In this document: positions 12,800 through 25,094 of the stretch, piece after piece
Layout of the letters: every line of letters begins with the position of its first letter
Numbering within the stretch: position 1 is the first letter of the stretch
NCBI GenBank assembly: GCA_023055355.1
Contig: JALJCS010000007.1
Location: 5,072,001-5,136,000 of the forward strand
DNA length: 64,000 bases
Direction: 5' to 3'
DNA from: Agelaius tricolor
Taxonomy: Eukaryota > Chordata > Aves > Passeriformes > Icteridae
Made by a program: the position numbers and the translations under genes
Notes under the pieces: generated by a model
What the model saw: the letters and a program-made list of their open reading frames with translations, nothing else
What the model was told of the DNA's origin: nothing
Databases searched by the model: none

Positions 12800-15700
12800 A
12801 GGAGAAGCAGCTGAACCGAGGCAGTAGGAGAACTTTAGACATCAAATAGAGGGCACTTGACATTGTCTCACTGTGGCAGGCTGGTCCCCAGGCTGGGGAC
12901 AGCCAGATGCTGTCCTGACCGAGCCCATGGAGAGCCACAATGGGATAGTGGACATCCAGTGTTAAGCCAATCAGTCCAGTTGGGTTGGGTCATGTTCTCA
13001 TTACACTTTCTAGCTTTAACTAGGAAGAAGAACTAGAAGGGAATTTTACACCACAGGGTATCAATACAGAGGCAATGTAACTGTCACAAGAAACCTGGCT
13101 GCAGGAGCTTTCCTTATGAAAACCAATTTTGGGATAAGGTCACCAGGATCCTGGTGGCCAGAATAGTGTAATGTCATCTCTAGTTGACAAGGTAGTGCGA
13201 TGCAAAATGAGGAATGCAAAGAAAATAGGATTATCTCATCTTTTTAAATTTCATCTTTGCAGTTTTCTATGTATTATTTTGCAATTCTTTTCCACAGAAT
13301 TACCCCCTTCTGGCTAAAAGTCTGTAAATGTATTAATAAGGTAAAGATATCTTTTTAATATGGATACTTTTTTAAAAGAAACCTAAAGTGATTCAAGTAA
13401 TTATTTTTGTTTCTGTCTGAATTTAGAATTCTGGTGCTTTACTTGTCGAGCTGGTCTCATATCTGAAAACTGTAATGATAGGAGGAAAAGGCAGATTCTG
13501 AATCTGCACTAAACCTGTGGTCCCATTTGGAAGCAGCACTGGATAGCACATGCAGTTAGACATGGTCAAGCTGTCACTGAATGGTTGAAAAAAATATTCT
13601 TTTGCAGTGTCTTTAAATCCTTAGTATTTGTGATATTTTGGGATACTAGCTCTGTTCATTATCTGTTTGATCTACCTCCTGCCACTGAAAAAAAATCAAA
13701 GCACTCCAAGGCTTATTTTTAATTAAATTGTGCAAGCAGGATCTGTCCCTAAAGCGATTGTTAAAGGAGTGCAAGAGCTGTCCACGGATTAAAGCTTGGG
13801 CTGCTGTGTTAAAACACCTGTGACTGCCTCATCCAGAGGTGTTCATTGTATCTGCAGCACCCTCTGTGTGGGACCCTCCCAAAAACACACAAATCACCTT
13901 GAAATGCTGCAGCTCTCATTGTGCCCGGCAGTTTTGTTCTCATCCCTAAGTCTACATGCACAACATGAGAATCAATTGATCTGAACACCAATGAAACTGT
14001 TATTTTGGGTATCTCACCTCTGTAAATTTGGCAGGGGGAATTCTGGTTCCAAGCTGATGTGAATTTTCTCACTGATTTTCATGGGTTTGGATTTTCCACC
14101 CAAAATGAACCCACCATCCTCATGTTGGACACCTTGGTGAGCTTTGGTGCAAATTGCAGGGCTTTCTGCCATGACTGTGAATTTATCTGGGTGTCCCAGA
14201 CCCCTGAGTGAGGCCTGAATGTTCTGTAAATGCATTATTCCCATCAGGATGCTGAACTTTTGCAGGTTGGAGGCAGCTGAATGTCAGCAAATCCTCGAGG
14301 AGCCCAGCAGCTCATGGCAGCAGGGTAGATAAGAGGGACCTGGGGCATCTTCTGGCTCCCAGCAGTCAAAAATTCACAAACTTTTCCAAGACTCTGTGGC
14401 TGTGTCTATCCTAGTGGAATAAATAGTGCCAGGCCCAGCTCTATCAGCCCTCAGACAGCTGGGGTTAACAGGAATGGCCCCTGCACTGACTTTTACACAG
14501 CCCAAACACTGTCTGCAAAAGCTCTGGCTCTGCTGGGCTGCAGCTTTCACATTTAGCAGGGAAGAAAATTGTTTCCCAGTTTTCCTGGCCCGTGCCCAGG
14601 CTCTGTTTGATTTACCAATACAGACACAGACTGCATGTATCTGTTAAACTCAGGACATCTGAACTAAGCCTGGGGTCTGGAAGGCTTTAAATCAAGTCCC
14701 ATGTTTTAGGAAGGCTAGCTGAACTTTCCCTGAACATAAGGTTTACCTGTGAAAGCAAAACCAATCTTTACTGTAGAAGAAAAACCCAAATTCCTTGCAT
14801 GGCCTCTTTACATAATTTTTGTTGCTGTTCTTTCTCAAAAAGGTTTTGTACAGCTCTGCAGCTTTTCCAGGCATAATCACGAGCAGGTACAAACCTATAT
14901 GGCTGTCAGATTTGAGAAATAAAGAATTTGAGCTATTCCAAACAATACTCATAGCTGTGAGCAGTTCTTAAACAAGGCACAGGCTGCAATCCCTTTAGCA
15001 CAACGTGCCTTGGTTATTTCAAGACTCACAACATATTTGAGACTATAACAGGCAGTTCAAACACTTCTTGCAAGCAGACAAAGACATTTGCCAAATTCCT
15101 CTTGGGTTGCAGACTTCTGGTCCAGGCTGAGCTCAAAGAGTGTGACATCCCTGGCACTGAGTACTTTCAGGGTTGATGTTTTTTGTGTTTACCAGCTCCA
15201 TTTACCAAATGCACCCTGGCAATCCCTGCAGTGCTTCAGCTGAGGTGACTTTGCTCCATTCCCACACTGGCATCTTGCAGGATGCTTTTCTCTCCCATCT
15301 AGACCACTTTAGCTGTATGAATTCCTTGGATGCTGTCTTGTTATCTGTGCCTGTTCCTCTGGTTTTAGGCTGTCTCATTTTATGTTTTTTAGCCTCCAGC
15401 ATGTGCTCCTTTACTGTAACTTTGTGTGTTGTGTTATGGCAGCCAAAAATCTGGTCCTCCACGGGTGTTCCTGAGAAAATTCCTGCTCTGGGAATATTTT
15501 TGTCACTCTTTTTTTGGTTAGATATGCTTTTTCCAGCCTTATACTGGCAGCATTTAGATGGAAGTTACTATTCTTAGGAATGCTTTCAGGCTGTAGTATC
15601 CCAGTAAAGAAGTAATTCTCTGGAGACTCAGTGATACACACAGATGAGATAATAATTTTTTCTCTCCCTAGCTCACAAATTAACTGATGATCTCTCTTTT

Positions 15701-16399
15701 GTCACTGCTTTGGGACAGAAGCATTTAAAATCCATCCCAATTATATCTTCATCTACTGCAGAGATTTTTAATGTAGTCTCAGGTTGGCTTTTTTTCTCTT
15801 TATGTGGAGATAAATTCTAACAGGCTGGTAAAAAACACATCCCCAGGTTAATGGGCTGAGCAGGTGCTGTTGTGTTGAGCAGCACTTTGTGAAGCTCTGG
15901 AGGCTTCACTTGGTAGAATAACAAGGCCAGCAAGATTCTGAAGGCTTCAAATGTTTGATTTTCAAGTCCTCAGTCTTATAGCCATATATAAAGAGCCATA
16001 AACTCTCTGAAATCAATGCCACTTTTACCAGTGGCACCAGTAGCCACTAAAAGTTGTCACAGCCTGGCTAAAAGTTGTGTAAGAGGCTGAAGGTTTCACT
16101 TGAAAACTGAATGTATGATTTTTGTGGGAATTACAGGAAGACTTTAATGTCCTCTTGGCCTCCTTGTTCTATTTTGACTTGTTTTGAGGTGTTGCTTTGG
16201 TTACTGTGTGCATTAATTAAGGCTTTAGCTCCTTCACAATTTTTTTGTTGTTTTTCTTCATGGAAACTTGCATATAATGTGAAAAACCCTGAAGGTTTTT
16301 AAGAATAACTTGGAGCATTATTATTTACAATTAAATAAAAGATTTGAAAAGCAGATTCTACTCTTAAGAAATTGAGAGGGTTCCATTGTTACAGGTCAG
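12800..16399 (+). other. ABCG1 3' UTR and downstream sequence
   Basis: Begins directly after the ABCG1 stop. AATAAA hexamers occur at 14418-14423 and 16334-16339, but I cannot decide which cleavage site is used. No coding feature or clear repeat recognised. Confidence 0.5.
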
Positions 16400-16453
16400 A
16401 ATCAGAGGCCATCCTGAAAGAACTGGATGTAGAAAATGCCAAACTTTATCTGG
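16400..16453 (+). pseudogene. 54-bp duplicate of ABCG1 last-exon segment
   Basis: Matches 12660-12713 of the ABCG1 terminal exon at 53 of 54 positions. The one difference (16449 T versus 12709 C) is silent (Tyr TAT/TAC). The copy runs from the codons for SEAILKEL to the Leu before Asp, then leaves homology abruptly on both sides. The bases before it (TTGTTACAGGTCAG) look like an acceptor. It is too short to be a gene; it is a local fragment duplication, a templated insertion or an assembly artefact. Confidence 0.9.
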
Positions 16454-16794
16454 TCAAAGGGAGTGGAAGGGCACTGGTGCTGAAATCCTCTTCAGCTCTC
16501 AGAATTTGGAGCACAAAGCACCTATTTTAATTAAAAGAGAGGAATATGTGCACATGTAGCAGGGAGAGCTGGTTATGTAAGTGGGAGATAATGAGCTTGA
16601 GTCCAAGAACTGGATGTCTCAGGTGATTGACAGTTCTGTCCACACTTCTGTGTCAAACTCAGTGTTCTCAGCAGAAAGGAATGTTTTATTAAACACTTGC
16701 TTCTGTGAGGAAGTGTGGTACATCCTGACCTGTGCCACCCCAGTGCTCCTCATAGAGGTGACCTATTTGCACAGTGCTGGGTGGATTTTGGGGT

Positions 16795-17700
16795 TCTAAG
16801 CATTGGGGAAGGCCAGCACAGCAGATATCCTGGTGGGAATCTCTTACAGACCACCCAGCCAGGATGGAGAGGAAGGTGAAATGTTCCATGGGAAGTCTTG
16901 AGACCAATGCCCCTTTTCCTGTGGGAGACTTTAACTTGCCAAATGTCTGCTGGAAATACAGCACAGCAGAGAGGAAACAGCCCAGGAGGTTCCTGGGATG
17001 TGTGGGAGGTAATTCCTGACCCAGCTGGTGAGGAAACCAGGCCCTGGTGATGCCCCACTGGCCCTGTGTGTGAGCAGAGAAGGGCTGGTGGGAGATGGGG
17101 TAGCTGGAGATGCTCTTGGGCACAGGGAGCACGAAGTGAGAGGTTTTGGTTCTTGGGGAGAGGTTTTGAAGTGAGAGGTTTTGGTTCTTGGGGAGAGGTT
17201 TTGAAGTGAGAGGTTTTGGTTCTTGGGGAGAGGTTTTGAAGTGAGAGGTTTTGGTTCTTTGGGAGATGGAGGGGTGGCAGCAGAACTTCTGCAGGGCAGA
17301 CTGTGCTTGAGAGCTGGGCTGGCAGAGCCCCTTGGGAGGCAGCCCTGAAGGGCTGGGAAGTCCAGGGAGACACAGAGATTCTTAAGAAGGAATCCTAAAG
17401 GCACAGCAGGAGCAGGACATCCATGCCCATGGGCCAAAGGATGAGCCAGAGGGGCAGAAGGACTGGCCTGGCCAAACAGAGAGCTTTGGCTGGAATTCAG
17501 GGAACAAAACAGGGTGTTTGACCTTTGGAAGAAAGGGCAGGCAGCCCAGCAGGACTACAGGGACACTGTGAGGTTATTCAAGGAGAAATTAGAAGGGCCA
17601 AAGCCCAACTAGATCTTAATCTGGTTACTGCTGTGCAAAAGACAATAAAAAATATTTCTGTGAATACAGCACTAAGGAGAATCTCCATCCTTCCTTGGAT
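16795..17700 (+). mobile_element. CR1 LINE fragment (endonuclease region), interrupted by tandem repeat
   Basis: The + frame around 16925-17020 gives GDFNLPNVCWKYSTAERKQ, the conserved CR1 endonuclease motif. Further on, 17580-17640 gives EIRRAKAQLDLNLVTAV, also typical of CR1 ORF2. Frames are broken, so it is a dead copy. A 35-bp repeat at 17133-17272 sits inside it. Confidence 0.8.
17133..17272 (+). repeat. 35-bp tandem repeat, 4 units
   Basis: Unit GAAGTGAGAGGTTTTGGTTC plus TTGGGGAGAGGTTTT, four near-identical copies within the CR1 fragment. It appears to have expanded from CR1 sequence, because the flanking CR1 frame resumes after it. Confidence 0.9.
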
Positions 17701-19617
17701 TTTCTTTATTTCCTACCAGAACAGCCCCATAGGGTGCAACTGCTCAGGAGTTTCTGTGTGCACATCCATTTATAATGTATGATCATGTGAAAAGCTGTTG
17801 GGAACTTGAAGTAGGCAGAAAATGACACCGTGTCATGTTCTGTGTGACAGCCTGTGACAGGCTGATCACTGCAGTGCCACACAGCACTGGGGAGTGCATG
17901 CATTAAGTGCTGAGTGCCACTGGAGTTAATCAGAGTTAATCAGGAGCTCTGCCATTTGTCAACAGGGGCAGTGGCGTTTTCAGGGACTGACTCCTGCTGC
18001 CCTCCTCCCAAATTCCTGTTCCCCTAATGCACGGAGGGGTTGGTGTGGGGTGTCCCACTGAGTGATTTCTGTCAGCCCACATAGCACTCTTCACATTACA
18101 TGTCTAAAAGTTTCAGGTTTGAGCCTGCAAACATGGCAAGTTTCATTTTAATTCTGTTTAATGCTTTATTTCTGTTTCTGTACATACTTCACATGGAGTT
18201 TCTGAAGGAGTAATTGTACTGCAGAGCACAAAATTCAGCTGCAGTCTTTTTGTTGTTTTGAAATCTTATGAAGAAGGATCATTTTATGCAGTTGTCAGCT
18301 GTAGAACCTTTCTTTAAGAGATTTAGACCATGCAGGATGTGTCTCCTATGGCACAAAACGTGGCCATGGCTCAGCCTGCATTCTCTGCACTGGTTGTGCA
18401 TTCAGGACACATCCAGATTTTGCTGGTTTTTTTTTTTTTTTTTTTCCCCTTGGGGGCTCCCATGCAGCTCAGCCCATGCCTATCAATGGTTTGTGTCCCT
18501 TTTTTCTGGCTGTTCATGGCTGCTGTGCAGGTTGGTGTGAGGATGAGCTGCTTGGGGAGAGAGCAGGATGGGTAAAGGTGGAGGGATGACTTTGGGGCTT
18601 CTTTCAGCTACCAAAACCCCAGTGTGCTGGATCTCTGGGTGTGCTTTACTCAAAAAAAATTCAAAAATGTCTTTTTCAGCAGATTGCAAAGCAACATGGA
18701 AGCTTCTACTTTTAAAGGTTGATGGGGTTTTCTACTTCAGTGGCATCTGTGATGTCTCATTTTCTGACCCTGTTGTAGCTTATTTTGGGGTAATCGTTAT
18801 ACAAACTCCTTTCTGTTACTTCCAGAAGCAATCTTTCCTGGCCTCAGTGATAATTATACTAACCTTTCCAAATGTGAATTAGTTGTTGAATAATATTTAA
18901 AAAAAAAAAAAATGGAAAAAATTCTCTTAAATTATGGCAAAAGAAAATTAAATTTGAGACAATTACACTGATGATGTACCTTAAAAGAAGGAGATAACAA
19001 GCCCTGCAGTGGGGCCAAGCCTTCACCTGTGTCAGTAAAGATTTATCAAATACCTTTTCTGAGTCAGTTGACCTTAGTGTGAGATTCTGCCCTTGAACCT
19101 GTTACTGAATTATTTAACATTTGGTTCTTTTGTTTTTCAAAGCAAGAGTCAATGCAAGGTATGATTTTAAATCAGCGTGCTAAAGTGTGCATATTCTGAA
19201 TATCTAATATGTCATTGTTGTCTCTTGTTTCTGTAATGCATTTGCATTACTATGAATCAATTTTATTCTGCTTCTCTAGAGACTATTGCTGCCTGCACGC
19301 TGTGATATATTTGCACTGTTGTAGATATATATATATACATATATTGTAATTATATTATACAAACCATGTCTTTTCCAGGTTGCTTGTTACCTTTGTAGTT
19401 TATGCTTCCTGGTACAGTGGACCTGAGTAAAAATGTGGGATGTGGGGCATTCTGATGATATATTACAGTAATAGAGAAATCTTTGTATATTTCTGTATAC
19501 TTAATACCTGTAAGAAGAGATTTGTATGTGCATTATTTTCCAGACTTAGGGCTTTGTTTTCTGAGACTAGAGGACATTTATGATAATGTAACACACACAC
19601 ACAACAGAAAAAAATCA
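17701..19617. other. No gene recognised; possible distal ABCG1 3' UTR
   Basis: Contains a T-run at 18428-18446, an A-run near 18900, and a TA-rich segment at 19325-19365. Nothing codes convincingly. Confidence 0.4.
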
Positions 19618-19623
19618 AATAAA
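19618..19623 (+). terminator. Candidate poly(A) signal AATAAA
   Basis: Canonical hexamer followed by a T/G-rich stretch (GTGTTATTATTTTCAGAC). It could serve a very long ABCG1 3' UTR, but the 6.8-kb distance from the stop makes this uncertain. Confidence 0.25.
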
Positions 19624-19834
19624 GTGTTATTATTTTCAGACAGATGCCTTTGTTCTTGTTCTCACTCTGAGGGAAGATGTGTTGGTAGTGGTACATTTTC
19701 ACAGCCTGCTCCTTGATCCTGGCAGCCAGCAAGGACATGGGATTCCTGTTTCCAATTGTGGTGCTTTCAGGTAACCCCCAATACAAGTGGGTTACAGAAA
19801 TATCCAGTATTCATCCATGAATTGCTGTCACACT

Positions 19835-19890
19835 GGGGGTTGGAATTAGATCATATTTAAGGTCCCTTCCAACCCAAACAAGGCTTTTGA
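19835..19890 (+). mobile_element. CR1 3'-end remnant
   Basis: Reads GTTGGAATTAGATCATATTT then AAGGTCCCTTCCAACCCAAA, the typical CR1 terminal sequence on the + strand. Very short remnant. Confidence 0.7.
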
Positions 19891-20349
19891 CACCCCCAAA
19901 TCAGGGGGTGCTTCTCTGAGAAACCCTACACAACTGAAGGACTTCCTGAACCAGTGGAATTAATTACCTTTGTGTTTTCATCCAATTTTGATGAATTTTT
20001 CTTCCACAGACTTACCTGTTCATCTTGTCCTTGCTACCTGCAAGAGGAAGATGTTCCCTGTGCTGCTTCATTACAAGAAGCAGGAAAGGATCATTCCCTG
20101 TTTGCCTTCTGCTTGGCACTCTGGAATGGCTGGGTTCCTTCCTCCTTTCTTCCCAGATGAGCAAAATCTCTGTTTCATCCTTCCAGTCCCACCTGTCCAT
20201 TTCCCATTTTAGCAAACACTGCTCTCCCTCATTCTGCCACAGCACCTGTGGGATGTTCTGCAGCCCTCAGGGCATTTCTGGCACCAGGAAATTCTTCAGC
20301 AGGTTTAGAAAGTCAGTATTTTCATTTCTTGTGTTTCTCCTGATGATCC

Positions 20350-20881
20350 ACATTGGCCATGAAGTGACATTGGGCAAGAAGTGACACTGGCCAAGAAGTG
20401 ACATTGGCCATGAAGTGACACTGGCCAAGAAGTGACATTGAAGAAGAAGTGACATTGGCCAAGAAGTGACATTGGCCAAGAAGTGACATTGGTGATGAAG
20501 TGACACTGGCCATGAAGTGACACTGGCCATGAAGTGACATTGAAGAAGAAGTGACACTGGCCATGAAGTGACATTGGCCAAGAAGTGACATTGGCCATGA
20601 AGTGACATTGGCCATGAAGTGACACTGGCCATGAAGTGACATTGACCAAGAAGTGACACTGGCCATGAAGTGACACTGGCCATGAAGTGACATTGGCCAT
20701 GAAGTGACATTGGCCAAGAAGTGACATTGGCCATGAAGTGACACTGGCCATGAAGTGACATTGGCCAAGAAGTGACATTGGCCATGAAGTGACACTGGCC
20801 AAGAAGTGACATTGGCCAAGAAGTGACATTGGCCAAGAAGTGACATTGGTGATGAAGTGACACTGGCCAAGAAGTGACATT
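20350..20881. repeat. 17-bp minisatellite, about 31 units
   Basis: Unit GAAGTGACATTGGCCAA with common variants (ACACTGG, GGCCAT, TTGAAGAA, GGTGAT). Because 17 is not divisible by three and the unit lacks stops on the minus strand, all three minus frames stay open and each encodes the same 17-residue cycle (CHFMASVTSWPMSLLGQ-like). The long ORFs here are therefore repeat artefacts. Confidence 0.97.
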
Positions 20882-23800
20882 ACTGTTCCTGCTGCTGCCT
20901 CCTGCACTGGCAGGAAACCCTTGGGCAGAAATCCTGACCCTGTAGGGCAATGCCAGTGCCAGGAGGAGGGTTCAGGGTTGGTGTCCCGTGCTTTGGCAAA
21001 CACCCACTTTGCCTGGCTGGTTTTCCAGGCATTTTTAAGGCTGTTTCTTGGTGTTTGTTGGATTTGAGGCCAAGCCTAGACAACATCACTGTCTTTGTGC
21101 CACCCATCCAGACCACCCCAGCAACCAAATTCCCTGCCTTGCTCAGCACAGCTCAAATGAAACTGCCCTAACTTTTACAAGTACCCACTCAAAAATAACA
21201 TGAGCAGTGATGCTTAAAGCATGGATTGCCCTAAGGATGCAGTAGGATTACATTTTCAAGACAGTTTTCTCATGATGACAGAGATCATACTTTATGTTAT
21301 GTTTTACAGCCCTGGGATTAATACTAAATTGAAAGAATTATGTTCCCAAAAATTTGATGCTTCCCAGTGCCAATTTTTGTCCACATATCAGGAAGGGAAG
21401 AGGAGGAACAGGAGTCCTTCATAGCCTGAGTGGCAACATAAATTACTTTAAGCATTTTATGTGGCAGTTAATGCTATTAAACAACCCAACCATAAACTTC
21501 TCATTAGCAGCACTGCAAAAATTAATATACCTCACATGCAATTCCTATCCACCGTGCTCTCCAAATGGATGCATAAAATAAAGAGTGTTTGAAACCAAAG
21601 GAAACTTCATTTTCTAACAGCTACCCCTTGAATTCCTGCTTTGGGATGCAGGCTGGAAGGGATGGGAAGCCAAGGGGGCGGGTGGAGTGAGAGATGGAGC
21701 AGGGCAGGGTGCAGGGACCTGCCCAGGTGAGCAGGGGGCAGGTGCTGCCAGCCACCAGCACTGACATCTGCCCATGGTTCACCTTCAGGAAGGGCTTTCC
21801 AGTTTCATTTAGGGGCAGGAAAGCTGTCAAGGGCTGGATTAGTCAAACTGACACTAATTGCATCCATTTCTGTTGTTTAGTGCATTTTAAATTTCATGGC
21901 TTCGTTTGGTTCTGTGCCATTTTTTCTTTTTCTTTCTGTGCCCTGTAGATTTTTTCAAGATCTGTGAGTTTCATTATGCACTGTTAAACTCTGTGTGATG
22001 GCTTTTCTGGATTCCTGACATTCCTGTCCAAGCCTGTGCCTGCACACACATGGGAAGGCTGAGAAAAAAGTCAAATTCTCTCTCTTCCACAGACAGAAAA
22101 CATTATCAAGACATGAAGCCAATCCATTGTCAGCTTCTGACAGCTCAAACACCACTCAGAGTTTGCACTGTTTCCCCCAGATCTTTCTAGCAGAGTCATT
22201 CTCTTGTCCCACTGACTGTTTTGCTCTGCTGGACAGACAGAATAAAGCTCCACCTAACCTAAACAGGTTCCTAGGACCTGTTTTCTTCTCCCCATGGCAT
22301 CTGTAGAATCAAATATTCAAGCAGATTTTGTGGCTTCATCAAGAGTCTTGCAGGTGCTTTTTGTCCTTCTCCTGTGAAAGAATCACACAGTAACCCCAAA
22401 GGACTTAAAGAAGAAACAAAAGTGAAAGTAAATATTTTGATTTTGCTCCTTCTGCTCATTAAAACTCATGTTCTGTGTCTTGGTGCAGCATTCCTTGGAT
22501 GGGGCATGATGCCAAGTCTCAAAAAGGGTAAGAAGCAGGGAAAACCTCATTTTGTAGCAGGGAGGAGCTGGATTTTACTTACCAAAAGTTCTTCTCATGT
22601 AGCTTTCTGAAAACACCCCAGACTGGAGTGTCAGTCCACACTGGTGGCAAGTCAGACCCTGGGAATGTCCTAGAATTTCTGCCACAGCTGCTGCAGGAAC
22701 ATCTTTCTGCAGTTCAGACATTTGGCTCAGCTGCAGTGAAATATTTCAACTCAAGACTTTCAGATTCTCATTTCAATTGTGGTGTTCTAGTGTTGAATCC
22801 CCCAAAACTGCTGTTTACCAAAACAACCTTCTGTTATTCTCTGAGACAAAGCTCATGCTGGGGGAAGCCTGAGGAGCCCACAAGGACCCTACAAGGGCCT
22901 CTCTTTGTCTGGTGGCTTCTCCAAGGGGGATTTCTGGGTGTGCAAAGGGAGATCACAAAGCACAAGGAGTTATCCCAGCTAGGAGAGCAGAAACTCTGCT
23001 CTCCAGCAGAAAAGCACTTTGTTTTCTTACCCTGCCCACCTCTGGTACATGGAACTGTCATGAAATGAAGTTTTATGAAGTGAAAAATGGGAAAATTTAC
23101 CGTTCACAAGCAGGGGAAGGAGCACCCAAGGATGGCAAACACTGGAAAAAAGGAGCATCCTCTTCTACAGCCCAGCTGCTTCTGGAGCCTGAATGCATTC
23201 TGTGCTGCAGAACAAATATTTTGCAGCAAAGTCTGTTTGTCTGGCTGTTTGTTCTAGTACTGAGGACACATTTTTAGCCCCATTGTGTACCAGGTGAATG
23301 TGCTGGGACAGGGATCATCCGTGTATGGGAGTTGGGCAGCTCGTGTTCATATACCAGCACTGGCAGCTCTGAAATGCTTCAGAAGAAGGCTCAGATGAGG
23401 GGAAAAAGCCTGCAGAGTAATAATGGAATAATGGACTGCTGTTTCTGGCATAGAGCTGCTTGGAAAAATCACCTGAGAGCTTCTGAAACTCTCACCTGAA
23501 CATTTTTCCTAAGGAAGGTTTAGCAGCCATCACCCCAGAGTAGTGAATTTTCATTTTTTGGCTCAGTCTGGCAGTGAGGGTGACCTCTTGGAAACTGACT
23601 CTGGATCTGGAGATCATCATTCTGCCTGATTTTAACACAGGGAACCAGGCCTGGTTCTTGTGTTTTATGTTCTGTTCTCCAAGCTGTTCAATGGCATCGT
23701 GGTTGAGTTTTCACTCTTTAGCAAAGCCAGTAACACACACAGAGACCTGAGGCAGCACTGTGTGTGACTTAGCTGCTCTCCACAGAGGAAGATTTCAGTT

Positions 23801-24219
23801 CCCATATCCTTTTTCACGTCAGTTTAGCACCTTGTCTGAAATCTTTCATTTTTGCCAGAGGAGTTGTGTGACACAGTAGCAGGATCCATGCCCTGGATGG
23901 GATCCATTCATTTGGGAATGGCACCTGAAGGAGGTGGTACATTAAAAAAACCCCATTTTTTTGGAGGTGTTAGCAGTTAAATCCCGTGTTCACATGGCTA
24001 CAGGTTTGTTCTTTGTTGCTGGCACCCACCTGCTCTGAGCTCCTTGTCTGTCCCATTTTTCTCCCCTGTTAGTTCTCCCTGACAGCCAAGCACAGCTTTC
24101 CTGATTACTTCAACATGAACGATTTCCCAGACCTTTTTCCCTCGGTGACAATTGCTTTAAAAGCCAGCAGAACACCTTCAATCACTGAAGCACCGTTGCA
24201 ATCAATCTGCAATGTCAAA
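20882..24219. other. Intergenic, no feature recognised
   Basis: Short open frames only, with no family resemblance seen. No clear repeats. Confidence 0.5.
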
Positions 24220-24837
24220 TGTGCAAGATGCATGTATTTTGTGATTGGCTTTTCACAAATGTTCAAATGAATGTTATATGTGTTGTGTTAGAAAGTAATG
24301 CTGTATTAATTCTCTTAAGTAGTGTGGTAAATATAGTTTTAGGTTATAAAAAATGTTAAAATAGAAACTATGCTATGTAGGATACTTTTCTTTAAAGAAA
24401 GGACTCGCACTGAGATAGCAGCCACAGGACACCTGAATCTTTCAGAGAAAAAGAATTTATTGCCCCATTATCAGAAGAAATGAACTTCTTCCTGCCTTGT
24501 TTAGCCCTGAAGATACAGTCAGGATAAAGAGGAAGAAATTGATGATGACGAGACAGAATCCTGTATTTGAATGGAATTTATGCATCATGTTTGAGGTGTA
24601 TGAATATGCAACAGGCTATTGCTTTTAAGGGTTAATCCTCTGTTACCATTTGTCTGGGCTTATTTGCCCAGAAAAAGGTACCCGGACTCTGTAACTCTTT
24701 GTCTTTATTGTCTCATATTGTCCTAATTCATATTGTCCAAATTATTATTACTCTAATTGTATTCCTATTTTTTTATAACCATTTTATTACTATTACACTT
24801 TAAAAAGGTTAAAAACAAGTGATTGGCGTTTTCCACA
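24220..24837 (+). mobile_element. Solo LTR, group B (left arm of inverted pair)
   Basis: About 618 bp from TGTGCAAGATGC through TTTTGTGATTGGCTTTTCACA to GATTGGCGTTTTCCACA. The other copies show intact termini TGTGAAAAA...TTTTTCACA, so the 5' end here is mutated. Contains CTTTCAGAGAAAAAGAATTT and TTATGCATCATG blocks shared with 25095-25714 and 41091-41703. Relative + and - labels mark mutual orientation only. Confidence 0.75.
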
Positions 24838-25094
24838 ATAAGTAAACAAAGCTACGTTCAGCCTTTATTGGAAGCTGGAGCTGTGGTGGCTCTCAGCTGC
24901 CATGGCTGCAGTTTGGGACTATTGGGTATTTGGGATTTCCAACGTCATTCACTGCGTAATGGCCCCATCAGCACAGAGCCTTTGTGCCACAAATTGACAC
25001 AAATGGGTTCCTGCAGCACCTTTGCTGACGAAAATCACAACGCTGACCTGCTTTTTGCCCCTTCAGAAAAATATTCTGCATTTTGTTTACTTAT
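24838..25094. other. Spacer between inverted group B LTRs
   Basis: About 257 bp. Its ends are mirror copies: ATAAGTAAACAAA at 24838-24850 is the reverse complement of TTTGTTTACTTAT at 25082-25094. The core has no recognised homology. Confidence 0.7.

Noticed and set aside
16750..17437. Minus-strand ORFs with repeated TKTSHFKTSPQEPKP
   Set aside because: Reverse reading of a CR1 fragment with the 35-bp tandem repeat.
20267..21003. Three overlapping minus-strand ORFs of 182-232 codons
   Set aside because: All are readings of the 17-bp minisatellite; the period itself keeps every frame open.
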